A DNA stretch of 63,827 bases from Gardnerella vaginalis (GCF_001546455.1 NZ_KQ956805.1:1-63827), one strand, 5' to 3'; positions 27,860 to 38,720 are shown, numbered from the stretch's first letter. The notes: generated from the sequence alone by a model not told the origin. Numbers and translations are program-made.

Positions 27860-30142
27860 TTAATCTACTGGCTTAAGGAATACGGCTCCAAGTGCTGGAA
27901 CAGTAATCCTTGCAGAATACGGCCTGGAATGATATTCTTCGGCGGCTGCAGTAAATGTGCCGTTGTGAATATCGGAGCCGCAATACTTAGCGTCGTCGGT
28001 AGTAAGAATCTCTTGCCACTTTCCGCCCTTAGGCAATGCCACCTGGTAGTCTTGCCAAGCTTGACCCGAGAAGTTAACAACAACAACGATTTCTTCGCCA
28101 TTATCGCCAATTCTCATGTAGCTTAAGGTGTTGTGATCGGAATCGTCGCTAGTAAGCCACTGGAATCCATCTGGCGTAAAGTCTTGGCTCCAGAATGCTC
28201 GAGAGCTCTTATACAAAGCGTTAAGATCTGCAACCAGCTTTTGTACACCTTGATGGAATGGCCATTGAAGCTCGTGCCAATTAAGCGAATTGTTGAAGTT
28301 CCACTCGCAAGACTGGCCGATTTCTCCGCCCATAAACAGAAGATTCTTGCCTGGGTGAGACCACTGATATGCCAAGAGAGCTCGAAGGCCAGCAAATTGT
28401 TGCCACTCGTCTCCAGGCATCTTTCCAAGAAGAGAACCCTTGCCGTACACAACTTCGTCGTGGCTTAGAGGCAACACGTAATGCTCGGAATACGCGTAAA
28501 CCATAGAGAATGTGATTTCGTTGTGATGCCAACGACGATTAATTGGCTCTTCTTTAAGGTATTGCAACGTGTCGTGCATCCAGCCCATGTTCCACTTTAA
28601 GCCAAAGCCTAAGCCACCCATGTCTGTAGGAGCAGTAACGCCTTGGTATGCAGTGGACTCTTCTGCAATCATCATAATTCCAGGATTATTCTTGTATGCA
28701 GTAGCGTTTGCTTCCTTAATAAAGTCAATAGCTTCAAGGTTTTCGCGTCCGCCATACATGTTTGGACGCCATTGGCCAGCTTCACGGCTGTAATCCAGGT
28801 AGAGCATAGAAGAAACAGCATCTACTCGCAAAGCGTCAACGTGATATTCGCTAAGCCAGAAGCACGCGTTAGCAACCAAGAAGTTGCGAACCTCGTGTCT
28901 GCCAAAGTTAAATATGTACGTTCCCCAATCTGGGTGCTCTCCGCGGAGTGGATCTGGGTCTTCGTAAAGTGCAGTGCCGTCAAATCTACCCAAAGCAAAG
29001 TCATCCTTAGGGAAGTGTGCTGGAACCCAATCCATAATCACACCAATGCCAGCCTTGTGTAGCTTGTTTACCAAGTACTTAAAGTCATCTGGGCTTCCAA
29101 GCCTGGAATCAACAGCATAATAACCAGTAACCTGATATCCCCAAGATCCCGAGAATGGGTATTGGGTAAGAGGCATAAACTCAACGTGAGTAAAGCCTTC
29201 TTGCTGAACGTAATCAACCAAGTGATCTGCAAGCTCGCGATAATTCTCGTAATCACGATTCCAGCTATTTGCCTGAACTTCGTAGATGCTAACAGGGCCA
29301 TCATGTGCATTAGTCTTTGCGCGCTGCTCAAGCCATTCACTATCGTGCCACTTAAAGTCGGAGTCAACAACAACAGAGCCTGTGTTAGGTGGGACTTCGT
29401 GAGAGCGCTCCATTGGATCCGCCTTCATAATCCAGTTTCCAGCTTGAGTCATAATCTCAAACTTGTAAACCTCACCTGCGCCTACTCCTGGAATGAAAAG
29501 CTCCCAAATTCCGCTAGAGCCAAGGGATCGCATTGCGTGGCGGCGGCCATTCCAATAGTTAAAGTTGCCAACAACTCTTACAGCGCGAGCGTTTGGAGCC
29601 CACACAGTAAAGGATGTTCCAGTAACCTTTTTAACCATCTTTCCTGTTTCTGGGCTTACAATACCCCAAGAATCAGTGATGCTTTTAACATGAGCGCCTA
29701 ACGCTTCCCAAAGTCTTTCGTGCCTACCTTCACCGAACAAATACATGTCCATGTCGCCAATTTGCGGCAGGTAACGATATGGGTCATCGTCTACAGACTC
29801 GGTTCCGTCTACTTCTACGGTACGAATGCGGTAGCTAGGAACAGACCATTCCTTGCTTTTAGCATGCTTAGTTGCAGGAATAGTGGCAACAAAAATGCCA
29901 TTGTATTCGTGCTGAGCTTCGTATTCGCCGCTCTTAGTGAGAATGGTTACCTTCTTGGCCATTGGTCGCAAAACGCGAACCGTGGCAGTACCAGCGCCTT
30001 TGCCAGTTCCGAGATGTCCACCAAGGACCTCGTGTGGATTGTAGTATTCTGCGTTGCTCACCGCAGCAAGCACGTCTTGACGAACGGCAACTGCGATTGC
30101 ATCTTCATTGATGTTAGATACTGTACTCATGTTGTCTATCAT
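27860..30142 (-). CDS. glgB: 1,4-alpha-glucan branching enzyme
   Basis: Introduces alpha-1,6 branches into glycogen. There is an N-terminal extension (about 1-110), then CBM48 (about 165-260), the GH13 barrel and an all-beta C-domain. Catalytic motifs: nucleophile aspartate in [10 protein letters not shown], acid glutamate in MIAEEST, and the transition-state aspartate in LSHDEVV. At 760 residues it is full length. Two ATGs (30142 and 30130) are possible starts; neither has a strong ribosome site. Confidence 0.96.
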   Translation of the reverse strand: MIDNMSTVSNINEDAIAVAVRQDVLAAVSNAEYYNPHEVLGGHLGTGKGAGTATVRVLRPMAKKVTILTKSGEYEAQHEYNGIFVATIPATKHAKSKEWSVPSYRIRTVEVDGTESVDDDPYRYLPQIGDMDMYLFGEGRHERLWEALGAHVKSITDSWGIVSPETGKMVKKVTGTSFTVWAPNARAVRVVGNFNYWNGRRHAMRSLGSSGIWELFIPGVGAGEVYKFEIMTQAGNWIMKADPMERSHEVPPNTGSVVVDSDFKWHDSEWLEQRAKTNAHDGPVSIYEVQANSWNRDYENYRELADHLVDYVQQEGFTHVEFMPLTQYPFSGSWGYQVTGYYAVDSRLGSPDDFKYLVNKLHKAGIGVIMDWVPAHFPKDDFALGRFDGTALYEDPDPLRGEHPDWGTYIFNFGRHEVRNFLVANACFWLSEYHVDALRVDAVSSMLYLDYSREAGQWRPNMYGGRENLEAIDFIKEANATAYKNNPGIMMIAEESTAYQGVTAPTDMGGLGFGLKWNMGWMHDTLQYLKEEPINRRWHHNEITFSMVYAYSEHYVLPLSHDEVVYGKGSLLGKMPGDEWQQFAGLRALLAYQWSHPGKNLLFMGGEIGQSCEWNFNNSLNWHELQWPFHQGVQKLVADLNALYKSSRAFWSQDFTPDGFQWLTSDDSDHNTLSYMRIGDNGEEIVVVVNFSGQAWQDYQVALPKGGKWQEILTTDDAKYCGSDIHNGTFTAAAEEYHSRPYSARITVPALGAVFLKPVD

Positions 30143-30246
30143 ACAACATTATTTGCGTATGTCTTGTGTGTTTTGAGCAAAGTTTTACTAATAAGTCAAA
30201 AAAATAATTTAATAGTGCTCAAGTCTTTGCCTTATGGGAGACTGAA

Positions 30247-30873
30247 ATGAGTTTTTCTGTGCATACGGAGGGTTCTGTGGGTTATCAAGTCGGCGATATG
30301 GTCGTCTATCCTCGTCATGGTGCGGCTAGAGTCGAGGAAATTAGTGAACGTACTGTTAAGGGTGTTACTAGGCAGTATTTGCGCTTAGTTGTATTGTCTT
30401 CAGATGGTTTAGAGATTAACGTTCCAGTAGATAATGTTAAAAAGGTTGGCGTTCGAGACATTGTTGGCGCCAAAGAAGTTGCTAAAGTTTTTGAGATTCT
30501 ACGCACTCCAATCATCGAAAAAGAGATGAATTGGTCTAGAAGATACAAGCTTAATGTGGAAAAAATTGCCACGGGCGATGTTAATAAGATTGCGGAAGTT
30601 GTTCGCGATTTGTCGCAGCGAGATGTTGACGAACATGGGCTTTCTGCAGGAGAAAAGCGTATGCTTGCTCGCGCTCGCAGCATTCTTATATCGGAGATTG
30701 CGCTTTCGGAAAAGATTGACGAGACTCAGGCGGAGCGTTTGCTTAACGTGAATCTTGGTTACGCCAATCCTTTGCCAGGAGACGAAGAGCATCACACTCA
30801 AGCTCCAGAAGAAGCTGCTGCAGACACTCTTAGATTGCTTGCGGAAAAGTCTAAAAAAGCTAAGAAGAAGTAA
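30247..30873 (+). CDS. carD: CarD-family transcriptional regulator
   Basis: CarD binds the RNA polymerase beta subunit and stabilises open complexes, notably at rRNA promoters. The N-terminal RNAP-interaction domain starts with GYQVGDMVVYPRHGAARV. The C-terminal helical DNA-binding domain contains MNWSRRYKLN and the region up to LLNVNL. About 40 additional C-terminal residues are Ala/Glu-rich and end in a Lys cluster; CarD proteins usually end earlier. GGGAGACT precedes the ATG. Confidence 0.94.
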   Translation: MSFSVHTEGSVGYQVGDMVVYPRHGAARVEEISERTVKGVTRQYLRLVVLSSDGLEINVPVDNVKKVGVRDIVGAKEVAKVFEILRTPIIEKEMNWSRRYKLNVEKIATGDVNKIAEVVRDLSQRDVDEHGLSAGEKRMLARARSILISEIALSEKIDETQAERLLNVNLGYANPLPGDEEHHTQAPEEAAADTLRLLAEKSKKAKKK

Positions 30874-30890
30874 GTTTATTTTTATTAGCT

Positions 30891-30912
30891 TAAATTTTAT
30901 TAGCTTAAATTT
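30891..30912. repeat. Tandem duplication between carD and miaA
   Basis: TTATTAGCTTAAATTT occurs twice, sharing edge bases, around 30883-30912. Such short tandem copies recur in several intergenic spaces of the core region. Confidence 0.7.
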
Positions 30913-30930
30913 GCTACGTAGGAGCGCATT

Positions 30931-31920
30931 GTGTGCAAACCGCCGAAAGTGATTTCGATTGTAGGACCAACAGCATCTGGCAAAACGAGTCTTGGTATTG
31001 CGATTGCAAAGAAATTTGCTGAACGTGGTGTAAAAGCGGAAATTATTAACGCAGACGCATATCAAATGTACCGTTATATGGATATTGGTACAGCAAAAGC
31101 CACTAAAGAAGAGCAAAGCGAGATTAAGCACCATTTAATAGACATTATTGATCCTCAAGAATCTATGAGCGTTGCAAAGTTTCAAACGCTTGCGCGCCAA
31201 TGCATACGAGATTTGCAAGAAAAAGGTATTCGCCCGATTCTTGTTGGAGGATCTGGTCTATATGCTCGCGCTGCTGTAGATGATATAACTTTTCCTGGCA
31301 CAAATCCTGATGTTCGCAAATCTTTGGAAGAACGCGAAAAATCGCAAGGAGCAATGGCGCTTTTTGAAGAATTACAAAGGCTAGATCCAGTGGCTGCTAA
31401 AAATATGGATCCAAGAAATTCGCGCCGAACAATTCGCGCGCTAGAAGTTATTGAGCTAACAGGTAAGCCGTATTCTGCAACTTTGCCAAAATACAAGTAT
31501 TTGATTGATTGCGTGCAAATCGGATTGGACTTAAGTAGAGAAGATTTGGATGCACGAGTGGATCTTCGCACAAAAATGATGCGCGAGCAGGGTTTTGTAA
31601 ACGAAGTTAAAGAGATTCGCTCAAAGCTTGGTGTTACTGCTATAAGGGCTTTGGGATACAAGCAAATAATGGACTATTTAGATGGGGTTTGTAGCGAAGA
31701 CGAAGCATTTGCTGATATTGCTCAGAAAACTAAACGTCTTGCTAGAAAACAAATGGGTTGGTTTGGAAGAGATTCGCGTATTCATTGGATTAATGCTTTG
31801 CAGCCAGATATTGTTGATGCTGCTATGAAAATAATTGACGCGGCGGATAATGGCGATTTTAAAGATGATTTGATTGCCGAATCAACTTCCCATCATCTCG
31901 GCGTGTTAATTGACGAATAG
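30931..31920 (+). CDS. miaA: tRNA dimethylallyltransferase
   Basis: Adds a dimethylallyl group to A37 of tRNAs reading UNN codons. Signatures: P-loop GPTASGKTS, the [13 protein letters not shown] segment, [26 protein letters not shown], and [14 protein letters not shown]. The start is GTG 30931 with TAGGAGCG upstream. Length 329 residues is normal. It lies 57 bases downstream of carD in the same direction. Confidence 0.95.
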   Translation: MCKPPKVISIVGPTASGKTSLGIAIAKKFAERGVKAEIINADAYQMYRYMDIGTAKATKEEQSEIKHHLIDIIDPQESMSVAKFQTLARQCIRDLQEKGIRPILVGGSGLYARAAVDDITFPGTNPDVRKSLEEREKSQGAMALFEELQRLDPVAAKNMDPRNSRRTIRALEVIELTGKPYSATLPKYKYLIDCVQIGLDLSREDLDARVDLRTKMMREQGFVNEVKEIRSKLGVTAIRALGYKQIMDYLDGVCSEDEAFADIAQKTKRLARKQMGWFGRDSRIHWINALQPDIVDAAMKIIDAADNGDFKDDLIAESTSHHLGVLIDE

Positions 31921-31968
31921 TAATAATAGAATAAGTTTTTAGATAATTAATCTTTAGATGTTTATGCG

Positions 31969-31994
31969 TGAACCCTAGCTTAGGCTGGGGTTCA
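31969..31994 (+). terminator. Hairpin after miaA
   Basis: Stem TGAACCCTAGC / GCTGGGGTTCA (one G-T pair), loop TTAG. There is no clear T-run after it, so terminator function is likely but not certain. Confidence 0.6.
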
Positions 31995-32071
31995 TTGCGT
32001 ATAAGGCATATTGGGAATGATATTGAGAAACGATATCGAGATACTTATTTGTATGAACATAGGAGATTTGT

Positions 32072-33073
32072 GTGAATAATCATCATTTGTCAAACTCTTC
32101 CAGTGAAATCTTAGAGAAGAATGATTTAAGTACTTCTGGAACTAATGCCGCTTCTTTGCAAGATGCTATTAAAGCAAGTGATGCGCATCAGCATAAGCTA
32201 ACTATCACTTTGGCTTTAACGTCAATTGTGTTTTTGGCAGAAGTAATCGGATCTATTTTAACTAATTCGATTTCTTTGCTAATTGATGCTGGTCATATGC
32301 TAACGGATATTTCCGTTTTAGCTGCATCTACGGTTACTGCGATTTTAATGCGCAAAAAGCCTAATGCAAAGCGCACTTGGGGGTGGGCAAGGCTAGAAGT
32401 GATTACTGCTGCAGCTGGCGCTCTTGTGCTTCTTTTTGTAGGCGTTTATGCGATTGTGGAGTCGGGGATGCGTCTTTTTGGCGCAAGTCATAATGAAATT
32501 CACAGTGTAAGTCAGCTGCTTTTCTTTGGTATTCTAGGTCTTCTTGCAAATATTGCTTCGCTTATAATTCTTGTTTCTCAATCTAAAGACAATATGAATA
32601 TGCGAGCAGCGTTCTTGGAGGTTATGAACGATGCTTTAGGCTCTGTAGCAGTAGTTGTTTCTGCATTAGTTATGATAGCTACAAATTGGAGCGGTTTCGA
32701 CGCTGTAGCTGGTGGAATTATAGCAATTTTGATGATTCCACGCGCTTTGCATTTGCTTAAAAATGCTGTAAAAGTTTTGCTTGAGCAAACGCCAGAGGGC
32801 TTGGATATAGAAAAAGTTCGTGACCATCTTGAACACGTTCCGCACGTTCTTGCTGTTCACGATTTGCATGCAAGCACTGTTTCTACAGGAATGCCTATTT
32901 TTATGGCGCATGTTGTTGTTGAGCGCGATTTGACGATGGGGCAGTGTGCAGATATTTTAAGCCAGCTTCAAGATTGTTTGCGTGAGCATTTTCCAGTTTC
33001 TGTTTCGCATACAACGTTCCAGTTGGAGCCAGAGGGATATACTACTCAAAGTTCGTCGGAGCATCACGAGTAG
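32072..33073 (+). CDS. Cation diffusion facilitator metal exporter
   Basis: CDF-family proton-driven exporter of divalent metals, most often zinc. After a His-containing hydrophilic N-terminus of about 45 residues there are six membrane helices with the metal-site motif DAGHMLTD in helix 2 and a DAL/FDAV counterpart in helix 5. The cytosolic C-terminal domain contains HDLHASTVS. GTG 32072 has TAGGAG at a good distance. The metal cannot be fixed from sequence alone. Confidence 0.92.
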   Translation: MNNHHLSNSSSEILEKNDLSTSGTNAASLQDAIKASDAHQHKLTITLALTSIVFLAEVIGSILTNSISLLIDAGHMLTDISVLAASTVTAILMRKKPNAKRTWGWARLEVITAAAGALVLLFVGVYAIVESGMRLFGASHNEIHSVSQLLFFGILGLLANIASLIILVSQSKDNMNMRAAFLEVMNDALGSVAVVVSALVMIATNWSGFDAVAGGIIAILMIPRALHLLKNAVKVLLEQTPEGLDIEKVRDHLEHVPHVLAVHDLHASTVSTGMPIFMAHVVVERDLTMGQCADILSQLQDCLREHFPVSVSHTTFQLEPEGYTTQSSSEHHE

Positions 33074-33152
33074 TTTTGTTGAGTAGCTTTTGAGTAGTTT
33101 TGTATTGCAACAGTTACGCGTGTTGTAAATACATGTAAAGTAGAGTGATATT

Positions 33153-34145
33153 ATGCCGTTAAAAGAATTAATAGACAACGCGCATAGCGATCGCGTTAAG
33201 CGCATTTGTGCAATAAGTCGCGCAAAATCGCGAGGGGATGGACGCTTTTTAGTTGAAGGCCCGCAAAGCGTTAGGGAAGCTGTAAGGTACGCGAGTAAGT
33301 CGATTTTAGACATTTATGTTTTGCAAGATGCTGTTAATAGTGGCAGTAATCGTAGTTATAGTGGTGTCACGAGTAATGGTGGCCCTATAGAAGTAATCGC
33401 TAAAATCGTTGACGAATCATTAAAAAATAATTGCTATGTTCATCCTGCAACAGCAGAAGTTATGCGCAAAATCAGCACGGATTGCCAGGGGATTGTTGCG
33501 CTTTGCGATTCTAAGGTTTTAGACGAAGAATTTAGTAAAGAATTCAATAAGATTAGTGAAGCTGATAAAGCTGGGCTAGAGAGCAGCGATGATACTAAAT
33601 CTTGCAAAAACAAAAACATATTAATTGCATCATGTTGGCAAGTAAGAGACCCGGGCAACGCTGGTGCGATTATTCGCGTTGCAGACGTAGCTGGATGCAA
33701 TGCTGTTGTTTTTGTTGACGATTGCGTAAGTAGATTTAACTCAAAGCTTGTTCGATCTAGTGCAGGATCGTTATTCCACTTGCCAGTAGTAAAAATGAGC
33801 GAAAACGAATGGTTTGATTGGGCAAAAAATGCAAAAATTAAAGTGATTGCTGCAGATATTTACGGCACGGAAAATAAAAAGCCAAAGTCGTTTGCGCGTG
33901 TTTTAGATTCGTTTAATAATGCGTCTAATGTCGCGTCTAATATCGCCGATAATGTTTCCTCTAATGTCGCAATATTATTTGGAAACGAAGCCAGAGGATT
34001 GCCGCAAGAAGTATTAAATAAAGTAGACGAAATATCGGTAATACCAATCTACGGAAAAGCGGAATCAATGAACTTAGCAACCAGCGCAGCAGTAATGCTA
34101 ATGGGCTTGGCTATGTCTAGTCATGAGCGAAAAATGGGGATTTGA
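33153..34145 (+). CDS. SpoU/TrmH-family RNA 2'-O-methyltransferase
   Basis: Methylates a ribose in rRNA or tRNA with S-adenosylmethionine. The substrate-binding N-terminal domain (DGRFLVEGPQSVREA) is followed by the SPOUT knot domain: WQVRDPGNAGAIIRVAD, LFGNEARGLPQE, and YGKAESMNLATSAAV. In actinobacteria such a gene is regularly found before pheS, as here. The 330 residues include an insertion rich in Ser/Asn/Val with repeated SN-VASNI units (about residues 255-270). Confidence 0.92.
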   Translation: MPLKELIDNAHSDRVKRICAISRAKSRGDGRFLVEGPQSVREAVRYASKSILDIYVLQDAVNSGSNRSYSGVTSNGGPIEVIAKIVDESLKNNCYVHPATAEVMRKISTDCQGIVALCDSKVLDEEFSKEFNKISEADKAGLESSDDTKSCKNKNILIASCWQVRDPGNAGAIIRVADVAGCNAVVFVDDCVSRFNSKLVRSSAGSLFHLPVVKMSENEWFDWAKNAKIKVIAADIYGTENKKPKSFARVLDSFNNASNVASNIADNVSSNVAILFGNEARGLPQEVLNKVDEISVIPIYGKAESMNLATSAAVMLMGLAMSSHERKMGI

Positions 34146-34197
34146 GACGTTTTTGAATGCTCTACAAAAGTACGCATACACGGATAGGAAGGGTGCT

Positions 34198-35265
34198 GTG
34201 GCAAAGAGTCAGCCGTTCGATGCAAAGGCAATTACAAAGGTAGTAAAAGAGGGCATTGCTTGTGTTCAAGCCGCTAAAACAATGGAAGATTTAAAAGCGG
34301 CAAAAACTAAGTATGCTGGCGCCCAGTCTGCAATGACGCTTGCTAGCAAAGCTATTGGAAGTCTTCCAGTAGAAGAAAAGAAAGAAGCTGGCAAAGTAAT
34401 GTCTGCTTTGCGTGCTGATTTTGGTAGAGAGTTTGCGGCTGCGCAAGAGCGTATCAAGGCTGTTGAAGAAGCAAATATGCTTCAAAAAGAAACAGTTGAT
34501 ATGACTTTGCCAATAAATCGTAAGCCGCTTGGCGCTCGCCATCCGATTGCGCGTATTATCGAAGACTTTGAGGACTTTTTTGTGTCTATGGGTTGGCAGA
34601 TTTCTGCAGGTCCAGAGGTGGAAACTGAGTGGTTTGACTTTGATGCATTGAACTTTGGTCCAGATCATCCTGCTCGCCAAATGCAAGACACTTTCTACGT
34701 GCAAGGAAATCAGGCGAAGGATGCTGCAGGATTTGTGGGATCCAACATGGTTTTGCGCACGCAGACTTCTTCCGATCAGGTTCGCGCGTTAATTGAGCGA
34801 GGCGTTCCTCTGTATATTGCATCCCCAGGCCGCGTGTTCCGCACGGATGAGCTTGATGCCACGCATACGCCAGTATTCCATCAGTGCGAAGCTTTGGCTG
34901 TAGATAAGCACTTGAGTATGGCAGATTTAAAGGGTGTGCTTGATCGTCTTGCTGTTGCAATGTTTGGTCCAGATGCAAAAAGCCGTTTGCGCCCAAGCTA
35001 CTTCCCATTTACGGAACCTAGTGCGGAGTTGGATCTTTGGTTCCCAGATAAAAAGGGTGGCCCAGGTTGGATTGAATGGGGCGGTTGCGGAATGGTTAAC
35101 CCGAACGTTCTTAAGTCTGCAGGCTTAGATCCAGATGTTTATACGGGATTTGCTTTCGGTGTTGGTTTGGAGCGCACTTTGCTGCTTCGTCACGATATTA
35201 ACGATATGCACGATTTGGTTGAAGGCGATAAGCGCTTCGCAGAACAGTTTGTGATGGGAGAGTAA
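34198..35265 (+). CDS. pheS: Phenylalanyl-tRNA synthetase alpha subunit
   Basis: Class II synthetase catalytic subunit. Motifs: GPEVETEWFDFDALNF, DHPARQMQDTFYV (motif 2 region), LRTQTSSDQVR, and motif 3 GVGLERTLLLRH. GTG 34198 with AGGAAGGG upstream gives about 355 residues and the usual N-terminus. An upstream ATG at 34123 would overlap the methyltransferase gene and add unrelated residues. It is followed by pheT after 3 bases. No T-box or attenuation leader was recognised. Confidence 0.95.
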   Translation: MAKSQPFDAKAITKVVKEGIACVQAAKTMEDLKAAKTKYAGAQSAMTLASKAIGSLPVEEKKEAGKVMSALRADFGREFAAAQERIKAVEEANMLQKETVDMTLPINRKPLGARHPIARIIEDFEDFFVSMGWQISAGPEVETEWFDFDALNFGPDHPARQMQDTFYVQGNQAKDAAGFVGSNMVLRTQTSSDQVRALIERGVPLYIASPGRVFRTDELDATHTPVFHQCEALAVDKHLSMADLKGVLDRLAVAMFGPDAKSRLRPSYFPFTEPSAELDLWFPDKKGGPGWIEWGGCGMVNPNVLKSAGLDPDVYTGFAFGVGLERTLLLRHDINDMHDLVEGDKRFAEQFVMGE

Positions 35266-35268
35266 CTC

Positions 35269-37887
35269 ATGCCAATGGTAGATATTGACTGGCTTAAAGA
35301 TCATGTTGAAGTGCCAGAAGACTTGACTTATACTCAGCTTGCTAAAGATTTAGTACGCGTTGGCTTGGAAGAAGAAGAGATTCATGATTCTCAAGTTACA
35401 GGTCCTATTGTTGTAGGCTACGTTGTTGATGCTACTCCAGAGCCACAAAAAAATGGCAAGGTTATTAACTGGTGCCATGTTGACGTTGGAGATAAATACA
35501 ACGAGGTAGACGAAAATGGCAATAAGGTTCCTCGTGGTATTATTTGCGGCGCTCCAAATATGGCTGCTGGAGAAAAGGTTGTTGTAACTCTTCCTGGCGC
35601 AGTTTTGCCTGGCGATTTTAAGATTGAGCCTCGCAAAACTTACGGCCACATTTCTAACGGAATGTGCGCTTCTGAGCGCGAGCTTGGGTTGGGAGATAGT
35701 CACGATGGCATTATTTTGCTACGCGAATATGGATTCTCTAAAGCAGAATACGAGGCATTAAAGCCTGGAGATGACGCAATGTCGCTTCTTCACTTAAACA
35801 AGCCTTTGCTAGAGATTAACATCACTCCTGATCGCGGTTACGCGTTCTCTTACAGGGGTGTTGCGCGCGAATATCACCATTCAACTGGTGCTGCATACAT
35901 GGATCCTGTAGTGGAACTTAACAATAAGGTCAGCCAGGTTTCTGTTGAAAACGCGTCTACAGATATTGAAGTTAGCATTGAAGATACAAACCCTATTCAT
36001 GGCGTTGTTGGATGCGATCGATACTACGCGCGTGTAGTGCGCAACTTTAATCCACAATCCGCAAGCCCTAATTGGATGCGTAGGCGTTTGACTCGCGCTG
36101 GAATGCGTGGAATATCTCTTGCAGTAGACGTTACAAATTATGTAATGCTCGACTTAGGTCAGCCTCTTCACGCCTATGATTTAGACAAGATTGAAGGTCC
36201 TATTGTTGTTCGCCGCGCTAAAGCTGGAGAGCATTTAACAACTTTAGATGGCAAAGATAGAGAGCTTAACGTTGAAGACTTGCTTATTTGCGATTCTCCA
36301 AAGGGAAATCACGGTTCTCGTGTTCTTGGCCTTGCTGGTGTAATGGGCGGAATGTATGGAGAAGTGACGAGCGAAACAAAGAATATTCTTGTTGAAGCTG
36401 CACACTTCGATCCCGTTTCTATTGCGCGTACAGCTCGTAGACACAAGCTTCCAACCGAGGCATCTCGCCGCTTTGAGCGCGGAGTAGATACTCAACTTCA
36501 GCCTGCAGCTGCGCAAATGGCTGTTACAATGCTTAGCGAGTTTGGTTCTGGAGAGCCTTCTAATACGCCTACAGACGTAAATAATACGGTTGATAGAAAC
36601 GTTATTGTGTTTAAGGCTAGCGAAGTAGAACGTGTTTCTGGTTTAAGCATTGATTTAAACCGCATTAGCGATATTCTTACGGATATTGGTTGCTCGGTTG
36701 CTGGCGGCGGAAATGGTTCTTTCTCTGTTTTGCCTCCAACTTGGCGTCCAGACTTAAATGAGCCATGCGATTTGGTTGAAGAAATTGCGCGCTTGGTTGG
36801 CTACGATGAGATTCCTGTTAAGGTTCCAGCTGTTCCTGTTACTGGCAAAACTGGTTTAACGCAGGAGCAAGCAACTCGTAGAGCTATTGCTTACGAGCTT
36901 GCAGAAATGGGCTTGGTTGAATCTTTGAGCTACCCGTTTGTTGGTGAGGAAGATTTTAAAGCTTTCCGCCAGGACGTTGATTCGATTTCTAAAGTCAGTG
37001 TAAAAATCGCAAATCCTTTGGCTGGCGATCGCCCTTGGCTTCGTAGGAATGTTCTTACCACTTTGGCTGGAACGGTTCGCAGGAATATTCGCCGCGGCTT
37101 GAGCAATGTTTCGCTTTATGAGCTTGGCCACGTGTATTTTGCAGATCCTAATGCTCCTGCAATTCCTGCTTTGCCTGGCTCGGTTCGTCCTACGGACGCT
37201 CAGCTTGCAGCTTTGGATGCGGGTTTGCCTAAGCAGCCTTTGCATGTTGCGGCGCTTTTTACTGGTAAAGCAGAAGAAACTGGCTGGCTTGGTGCGCATC
37301 GAGACGTTGATTACAGCGATGCTCTAGAAGCTGTTCAGCGTTTAGGAAAGCGCATTGGCGTTGATTTTAAGATTCGTCAGCTTAGTGCAAACAATGCTCC
37401 AGCATCTTGGCATCCAGGACGTACTGCCAAAGTGTTTGTTGCTGTTGATGGCGGCGACGATGTGGAAATTGGCATTGTTGGCGAGCTTCACCCTAGCGTT
37501 AATGAGAACTTGGATTTGCCAAAGCATTCTGCAGCATTCGAGCTTGATTTGAGTGCATTGTTTGATGCAATGCAAGTTAAGCCTGTTCAAGCAAAGCCTG
37601 TTTCTACATTCCCTCCAGTTAAGCAGGACTTTGCGTTTGTTGCTCCTTCTTCTTTGACTGCTGGCGATTTAGAGAAAGCTATTGTTAAGGCTTCTGGCGA
37701 TTTGCTTGAGTCGATTGAGCTGTTTGATGTTTATGAAGGCGAGCAGCTTTCAGATGGTTTGCGCTCTCTTGCTTATTCTGTAACGTTTAGAGCTGCAGAC
37801 CGTACGCTTTCTGGAGAAGAAATGGAAGCGGTTCGAGATGCAATTACAAAAGCTGCTAAAGATTTGCATGCAACTTTGCGCGTGTAA
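35269..37887 (+). CDS. pheT: Phenylalanyl-tRNA synthetase beta subunit
   Basis: Structural/editing subunit of the alpha2-beta2 enzyme. Domains in order: tRNA-binding (about 45-160), B3/B4 editing domain (about 215-400, with LAGVMGG and ERGVDTQLQ), B5 (about 425-500), a class II-like core, and a C-terminal ferredoxin-fold anticodon-binding domain (FPPVKQDFAFV to the end). At 872 residues it is full length. A GGGAGAG site precedes the ATG. A terminator follows. Confidence 0.96.
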   Translation: MPMVDIDWLKDHVEVPEDLTYTQLAKDLVRVGLEEEEIHDSQVTGPIVVGYVVDATPEPQKNGKVINWCHVDVGDKYNEVDENGNKVPRGIICGAPNMAAGEKVVVTLPGAVLPGDFKIEPRKTYGHISNGMCASERELGLGDSHDGIILLREYGFSKAEYEALKPGDDAMSLLHLNKPLLEINITPDRGYAFSYRGVAREYHHSTGAAYMDPVVELNNKVSQVSVENASTDIEVSIEDTNPIHGVVGCDRYYARVVRNFNPQSASPNWMRRRLTRAGMRGISLAVDVTNYVMLDLGQPLHAYDLDKIEGPIVVRRAKAGEHLTTLDGKDRELNVEDLLICDSPKGNHGSRVLGLAGVMGGMYGEVTSETKNILVEAAHFDPVSIARTARRHKLPTEASRRFERGVDTQLQPAAAQMAVTMLSEFGSGEPSNTPTDVNNTVDRNVIVFKASEVERVSGLSIDLNRISDILTDIGCSVAGGGNGSFSVLPPTWRPDLNEPCDLVEEIARLVGYDEIPVKVPAVPVTGKTGLTQEQATRRAIAYELAEMGLVESLSYPFVGEEDFKAFRQDVDSISKVSVKIANPLAGDRPWLRRNVLTTLAGTVRRNIRRGLSNVSLYELGHVYFADPNAPAIPALPGSVRPTDAQLAALDAGLPKQPLHVAALFTGKAEETGWLGAHRDVDYSDALEAVQRLGKRIGVDFKIRQLSANNAPASWHPGRTAKVFVAVDGGDDVEIGIVGELHPSVNENLDLPKHSAAFELDLSALFDAMQVKPVQAKPVSTFPPVKQDFAFVAPSSLTAGDLEKAIVKASGDLLESIELFDVYEGEQLSDGLRSLAYSVTFRAADRTLSGEEMEAVRDAITKAAKDLHATLRV

Positions 37888-37909
37888 AATCGTGAATTAG
37901 CTTTTAATT

Positions 37910-37955
37910 AATGCGGCTGAATAACTATTCTTTAGTTGTTTGGCCGCATTTTTTA
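37910..37955 (+). terminator. Intrinsic terminator after pheT
   Basis: AATGCGGC at 37910-37917 pairs with GCCGCATT at 37943-37950, with further internal pairing (ATAACTA / TAGTTGT), followed by TTTTATT. Directly after it are three imperfect tandem copies of ATTTTATTGTG. Confidence 0.88.
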
Positions 37956-38082
37956 TTGTGATTTTATTGTGATTTTACTGTGATTTTTATTCAGTATATT
38001 CGTTATATCCAATATGCAAATATTAATAAAGATCAATAAATATTAGTAAATATTGGCCAATCTTGGTAAATATACGGAAAGT

Positions 38083-38102
38083 TATGCATATATACATGTA
38101 TA
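38083..38102. promoter_or_regulatory. Candidate ArgR operator upstream of argR
   Basis: TATGCATATATACATGTATA is an AT-rich imperfect palindrome 39 bases before argR, in the style of ARG boxes. It sits where an autoregulatory operator would be. Assignment is by position and symmetry only. Confidence 0.4.
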
Positions 38103-38140
38103 TTAGATTGGAATAGTTTTTTTAGAAAGGTTTGTCAGCT

Positions 38141-38683
38141 ATGGTTCATGCAAAGAAGAATTTTGGGAATTTTGATGATAATGACTCTGCTGGCAAACAG
38201 CGTCCTGCAACTAAGGCTGCGCGATTAAACGCGATTGAGCAGGCGCTTTTAAGCGAGGTTATTACTTCTCAATCGCAGCTTGCTTCTGTTTTGGCTCGTA
38301 ATGGTTTTGATGTTACTCAAGCAACTCTAAGTCGCGATTTAGACGAGATAAATGCTGTTAAAATTCGTCTTACAGATGGCAGAATTGCGTACGTCTTGGG
38401 AGATGGCACTGGCAACCGTCACGCAATGGACACAGTTAGGATTGATCAGCAAGTTGCAAGAACTCTTTCTGGTCTTATTACAGAAGTTGGATTTGCTAAT
38501 AATATTGTTGTGATTCACACTCCTTCGGGCGCTGCTCAATATGTTGCGAGTGTTATTGATAGGCAGCCATTAAAGGGAATTTTAGGTTCGGTTGCTGGCG
38601 ATGATACCGTGCTTATGGTTTGTGTTTCTAACGAAGAAGCGGAAAATCGTGCAAATTGGATGCTTTCTGTTGCGTCAAGGTAG
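38141..38683 (+). CDS. argR: Arginine repressor, orphan
   Basis: Hexameric arginine-responsive repressor. The N-terminal winged helix (residues about 22-90) includes ATLSRDLDEINAVKIR. The C-terminal domain has GFANNIVVIHTPSGAAQYVASVID and GSVAGDDTVLMV for arginine binding and oligomerisation. AGAAAGG suits ATG 38141 rather than the upstream TTG. In Bifidobacterium, argR normally lies inside an argCJBDF-R-GH cluster downstream of pheST; here it is alone between pheT and exonuclease III. Confidence 0.92.
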   Translation: MVHAKKNFGNFDDNDSAGKQRPATKAARLNAIEQALLSEVITSQSQLASVLARNGFDVTQATLSRDLDEINAVKIRLTDGRIAYVLGDGTGNRHAMDTVRIDQQVARTLSGLITEVGFANNIVVIHTPSGAAQYVASVIDRQPLKGILGSVAGDDTVLMVCVSNEEAENRANWMLSVASR

Positions 38684-38720
38684 TGGAAAATCTGCAGCAA
38701 AATGGCGTGCAAAGCTTAAA

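Noticed and set aside
34000..34200. T-box or Phe leader peptide before pheS
   Set aside because: The region is coding (end of the RNA methyltransferase gene) and shows neither a T-box sequence nor a Phe-rich short ORF.
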